Source: Oscillospiraceae bacterium HV4-5-C5C (GTDB taxonomy: Bacteria > Bacillota > Clostridia > Saccharofermentanales > Fastidiosipilaceae). From it: 64,000 nucleotides of DNA. The DNA lies in assembly GCA_012034405.1 (NCBI GenBank), contig JAAVLZ010000002.1:159915-223914 (forward strand), written 5' to 3'. Below the pieces are notes generated by a model, which saw nothing but the letters and a program-made list of their open reading frames with translations, was not told where the DNA came from and did no database searches. This document shows, piece by piece, positions 61,154-64,000 of this stretch (positions within the stretch are counted from its first letter, which is position 1; each line of letters starts with the position of its first letter). Position numbers and translations under genes: made by a program.

Positions 61154-62540
61154 GCGGGGGCGGTGGGTCCGCTGCTTGCTCTGGGCGATCATTTATCTGG
61201 GGAGTGCCTATGCGCTGCTAGGTAGCTTTGCTCAGCTGAGCCAGTGCCTGGCCGCAGTGAGCCTGCGTTATGAGAGCAGTCCGCTTGAGACCGGCCTGGC
61301 CCGCGATAGCCGGGTGTTTGCTTACCAGCAGGGCGCGGCGCAGCCCTTTTGGCCGACTTTTTGGTCAGAAGGCAGTGTAGTGATTCAGGCATTTAGTGAG
61401 TCTGGCAGTCTTGCGCCAATGAGTGGTGTCGGTGACGAAGGCCTGACCCTGCCAATCCTGGCTTATGATGGTAATCCGCGGTTGGTGAAACCGTTAACGC
61501 TGCTGTCTGGTGACTGGCCGTCAGCACAGGATAGCTCAGCCTGTCTGATTTCTGAAGCACTGGCCTGGCAGCTATGGGGCAGTACAGCGGTGATTGGGCA
61601 GACGCTCCTGCTGGATACCGCTGCAGACCAGCCACACCAGATCTATGTGGTCCGGGCGGTTTATCAGGACCAGACGATGGGCGGCCTTTTCAGTTATGCC
61701 GGCCAAGCCTATCAGCCAGGCTGGCAGGTGGTGGAACTGGAAGGAGATGCAGGAGCCTTTCCCCGTAGTACAACTGAAAGCTGGTGGCAGGCTGCGGGAC
61801 TGCCAGAGCCTGACCGGGTGCTTAACGCACCAGGCTTAGCTGCGGGGTTAAGGTTAGCCGCGAGCCTGCCGCTTCTTTGGACGCTGCTGCTTTTGTTTAT
61901 TGGTTTATGGCGCTGGGGCAGGAGACACCCCTACCTCAGGGAAGCCTGCCTGGCCGGTAGTCTGATCGGACTGGCTTTATTGCTCCCGGGCTACCTGGAT
62001 CTATTGCCGGGTTGGCTGATACCGACTCGCTGGAGTGATTTTGACTTTTGGAGCCGCTTGAAAACTGAATTAAATACGCGGGCTGATGAATGGTTATTAT
62101 TGCGTCCCCTGGGCAAGGATCTTATGACCAAGTGGCAGTTGCTGTGCTTGGTTGGAGCTGGATTGATGAATCTGCTGGCGGTCAGCCGCTTGTGGACTTT
62201 GCTGGTGGTCTGGCCGGCAGTGGCAGACAGCAGGTTGGCCGTGCCGGATGACAAGGAGCTGCAGGCAGCGGGGCAGACAGAATTACCGGTGGCTCCCGGT
62301 TCAGGTCCAACGCGTCCCGGCGGCCCCGACGCGGGTTGCAGTAAGGGGGGGCGCAAACTACCTGAGGCCGCCGCGCCCGCAGCGCCTGACGACAGCAACT
62401 GGCGGCCGCCCGCGTCCTTACCCGGGTCCGTAAGCGTTCCCTTGCCCGATTCTCCGGTGATGAAGCTCTGGATCAGTCCGGTAAGTGATTCCCAGGGAAT
62501 CCGGCAAGTGATGATCCCGGAGCAGCTCCGCCAGCCGTGA
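61137..62540 (+). CDS. MacB-core-like membrane protein without ATPase domain
   Basis: 467 residues. Helix 1 at about 12-32, an outside domain to about 245 that resembles the MacB periplasmic core (ACLISEALAWQLWGSTAVIGQTLLL, then IYVVRAVYQDQTMGG), and three more helices (about 248-268, 277-305, 337-365), the four-helix layout of MacB/FtsX permeases. A Pro/Gly/Ala-rich cytoplasmic tail of about 100 residues follows, which is not part of the family. There is no nucleotide-binding domain in it and no ABC ATPase next to it. It overlaps the adaptor gene by 17 bp, so the two are translated together. Confidence 0.7.
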   Translation: MTALTKRGRWVRCLLWAIIYLGSAYALLGSFAQLSQCLAAVSLRYESSPLETGLARDSRVFAYQQGAAQPFWPTFWSEGSVVIQAFSESGSLAPMSGVGDEGLTLPILAYDGNPRLVKPLTLLSGDWPSAQDSSACLISEALAWQLWGSTAVIGQTLLLDTAADQPHQIYVVRAVYQDQTMGGLFSYAGQAYQPGWQVVELEGDAGAFPRSTTESWWQAAGLPEPDRVLNAPGLAAGLRLAASLPLLWTLLLLFIGLWRWGRRHPYLREACLAGSLIGLALLLPGYLDLLPGWLIPTRWSDFDFWSRLKTELNTRADEWLLLRPLGKDLMTKWQLLCLVGAGLMNLLAVSRLWTLLVVWPAVADSRLAVPDDKELQAAGQTELPVAPGSGPTRPGGPDAGCSKGGRKLPEAAAPAAPDDSNWRPPASLPGSVSVPLPDSPVMKLWISPVSDSQGIRQVMIPEQLRQP

Positions 62541-62549
62541 CCAGCCGGC

Positions 62550-62579
62550 TTGTCCGTTTCTATCATAGTGCACTATAAT
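62550..62579 (+). promoter_or_regulatory. Promoter of the D-2-hydroxyacid dehydrogenase gene
   Basis: TTGTCC (62550-62555), 18-bp spacer, perfect TATAAT (62574-62579). Transcription from about 62586 leaves a leader of 260 nt. Confidence 0.7.
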
Positions 62580-62585
62580 CAAAAG

Positions 62586-62845
62586 CGTTCTGTTCAACTA
62601 TCATGCCGTTGCCTTCAGACTGACAGGGGTTATGGCAACCTGTTGATGGCTATCCTTCAGTCTGCGGCCGATCCCGGTTTCAGGAATCAGGATAGACCGG
62701 TTATGGTTATAGTACAAGATCAGCTGATCATCAGATGAAGCCGCCGGAGCTTCGCAGACGACGATAAAAATCGGGTAAAACCAATCCAGCCAGATGGGAA
62801 CCACAGTGTCCCGGGCCCAGGGTATATCGGAAAGGAAGACGGAAG
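62586..62845 (+). promoter_or_regulatory. Long leader with possible pseudoknot, riboswitch candidate
   Basis: CAGACTGA (62616-62623) pairs with TCAGTCTG (62657-62664), and CTATCCT (62650-62656) pairs with AGGATAG (62689-62695). The arms alternate, so the two helices together form an H-type pseudoknot, and the second left arm abuts the first right arm. A small hairpin (GGTT 62628-62631 with AACC 62637-62640) sits in the first loop. No known riboswitch class or full T-box sequence was recognised, and there is no terminator hairpin with a T run. Confidence 0.45.
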
Positions 62846-63799
62846 ATGAGTGTGAATGTAACCATATTGGAATCCCTGGGTGTGAGTCAGACTGAATTGA
62901 CTCAGGCACTGGCGCCTTTGCAAACCCAGGGGGTCTGTTTTAAAGTTTATGAGCGGACAGCTGATGTTGATACGTTAATTCAGGAAGCTGAAGAAGCAGA
63001 TGTGCTGATCCTGGCCAATCTGCCGCTGCCGGCGGCTGTCATTAACGCCTGCCCTAAATTGAAATATATCAACATCGCGTTTACCGGGGTGGACCACGTG
63101 GATCTGGCAGCCTGCCGGGCCCGTGGTATTCAGGTGTCCAATGCTTCCGGTTATTCAGATCAGGCCGTGGCCGAGCTGGCCTTAGGTCTGACGCTGAGCT
63201 TACTGCGCCAGATCAATGGCAGTGACGCATTGCTGCGACAGGGAGGATCCCGTCAAAACCGCCTGGGGCAGGAAATCGCCGGTAAAACCGCTGGTATAGT
63301 GGGCCTGGGACATATTGGCTTAAAGAGCGCTGAGCTGTTTCATGCTTTTGGGGCCAGAGTCCTGTCTCAAAGCCGCCATCATAAACCCAGTGCACCTGAA
63401 TATATTGAGCAATGTGCTGATCTGGAGACGCTCCTGCCTCAGGCGGATATAGCCTTGCTTCACTGTCCGCTGAATGACAGTACCCGCGGATTGATCAACC
63501 GCCGGACGCTGTCTTTGATGAAGCCCGAGGCAATATTAATTAATGTGGCTCGGGGGCCAATTGTCAATAGCGCGGATCTGGCATTAGCTCTGCAAAAGGG
63601 CCAGCTGGCCGGCGCCGGCATTGACGTATTTGACGCGGAGCCACCGCTGCCAGCCGATGAGCCGCTGCTGCATGCGCCTCACACGATTCTGACGCCGCAT
63701 CTGGCCTACGCGACCCAGGAATCTATGAGCCGACGCTTAAAGATCACGATGGCTAATCTGACCGCCTGGCTTAACGGCGCCCCGGTCAATCTGATCTGA
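62846..63799 (+). CDS. D-2-hydroxyacid dehydrogenase (NAD-dependent)
   Basis: 317 residues. Family includes D-lactate, glycerate, hydroxypyruvate and phosphoglycerate dehydrogenases. NAD site GLGHIGLKSAELF (GxGxxG, about 151-156), active-site Arg in NVARGPIVN, Glu in DVFDAEPP and the catalytic His in TPHLAY. No C-terminal ACT domain, so not a full SerA; the exact substrate cannot be assigned. GGAAGACGGAAG precedes the ATG. It is a single-gene unit with a promoter, long leader and terminator. Confidence 0.92.
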   Translation: MSVNVTILESLGVSQTELTQALAPLQTQGVCFKVYERTADVDTLIQEAEEADVLILANLPLPAAVINACPKLKYINIAFTGVDHVDLAACRARGIQVSNASGYSDQAVAELALGLTLSLLRQINGSDALLRQGGSRQNRLGQEIAGKTAGIVGLGHIGLKSAELFHAFGARVLSQSRHHKPSAPEYIEQCADLETLLPQADIALLHCPLNDSTRGLINRRTLSLMKPEAILINVARGPIVNSADLALALQKGQLAGAGIDVFDAEPPLPADEPLLHAPHTILTPHLAYATQESMSRRLKITMANLTAWLNGAPVNLI

Positions 63800-63867
63800 A
63801 GCCGTCCTGCCAGCGTATTGGCAAACTGCCAGAACCATCTGTCCAGACGACCAGAATCCTATTCAAG

Positions 63868-63906
63868 CAGACAGGCATGAATTATTTGTGCCTGTCTGTT
63901 TTTTTT
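63868..63906 (+). terminator. Terminator after the dehydrogenase gene
   Basis: CAGACAGGCA and TGCCTGTCTG form a 10-bp perfect stem with an 11-base loop, followed by eight T. Confidence 0.92.
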
Positions 63907-63961
63907 AGTTGTGCTGTGCTACACTTCCTTAAAAGCATATAATACACATATGCAATATATG

Positions 63962-63997
63962 AAAAAGCGCAGCGGAAACTATACGTTATCGCTGCGC
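63962..63997 (-). terminator. Terminator of a minus-strand gene beyond the right edge
   Basis: On the minus strand GCGCAGCG, 15-base loop, CGCTGCGC, then five T. The gene it serves would enter the window only by its transcript end. Confidence 0.75.
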
Positions 63998-64000
63998 CAC

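Noticed and set aside
62792..62812. T-box-like TGGGAACCACAG in the dehydrogenase leader
   Set aside because: It differs from the T-box consensus by an extra base, and there is no terminator or recognisable specifier stem.
63938..63943. TATAAT near the right edge on the plus strand
   Set aside because: No -35, and it lies between two terminators facing each other; probably chance in an AT-rich gap.

Overview
The window looks like chromosome from an anaerobic Gram-positive bacterium of the class Clostridia, probably Oscillospiraceae-like; the genus cannot be fixed from sequence alone. Reasons: a group B-type [FeFe] hydrogenase, a Bacillus-type LexA (SOS) box in front of uvrA, sigma-A style promoters, strong AGGAGG ribosome binding sites, lipoproteins with lipoboxes, a DUF815 ATPase and a DUF6062 protein. 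The backbone is GC-rich; the block from about 31.3 to 48.4 kb is clearly AT-rich and was probably acquired.

Region 1 (1-11.4 kb): release factor 3 and a DUF815 ATPase on the minus strand, then divergently yebC, a P-loop/Asp23-like protein, a DUF6062 cysteine protein and a YedF/DsrE protein in one operon. Next come two small hypothetical genes, an Fe-S uracil-DNA glycosylase coupled to a C39-like cysteine peptidase and a membrane-anchored surface protein, and a serine hydrolase. Region 2 (11.4-27.7 kb): an AlaX-type tRNA editing protein (minus strand), a thin 2Fe-2S ferredoxin plus [FeFe] hydrogenase plus permease-like membrane protein, a GH36 alpha-galactosidase, an HtrA-like protease without PDZ, a tRNA-Glu(CTC), SOS-regulated uvrA and a zinc-finger ClpE/ClpC-type unfoldase with a strongly folded leader.

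Region 3 (27.8-52.2 kb): a surface-glycan locus. A phosphoglycosyl transferase and an orphan argJ lie on the minus strand and are separated by an IS3 relic from a long plus-strand run: DUF2142 membrane protein, pyruvyl transferase, F420-dehydrogenase-like Fe-S protein, seven glycosyltransferases, two flippases, DUF2304, UDP-galactopyranose mutase, an O-antigen polymerase-like protein with a tandemly duplicated loop, then GC-richer rmlA-D-B-C. Together they predict an undecaprenyl-linked polymer containing rhamnose and galactofuranose, possibly with pyruvyl groups.

Region 4 (52.2-53.9 kb): an insertion-sequence graveyard (an IS256 relic and two different IS21 istB tails). Region 5 (54-64 kb): a repeat-rich lipoprotein, then a compact five-gene operon that joins a beta-propeller/solute-binding lipoprotein and two MalF/MalG-type permeases to an HlyD-type adaptor and a MacB-core membrane protein, without any ATPase. 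This is the best candidate for an undescribed system. A D-2-hydroxyacid dehydrogenase follows, behind a leader that can form an H-type pseudoknot, and the window ends in two facing terminators.
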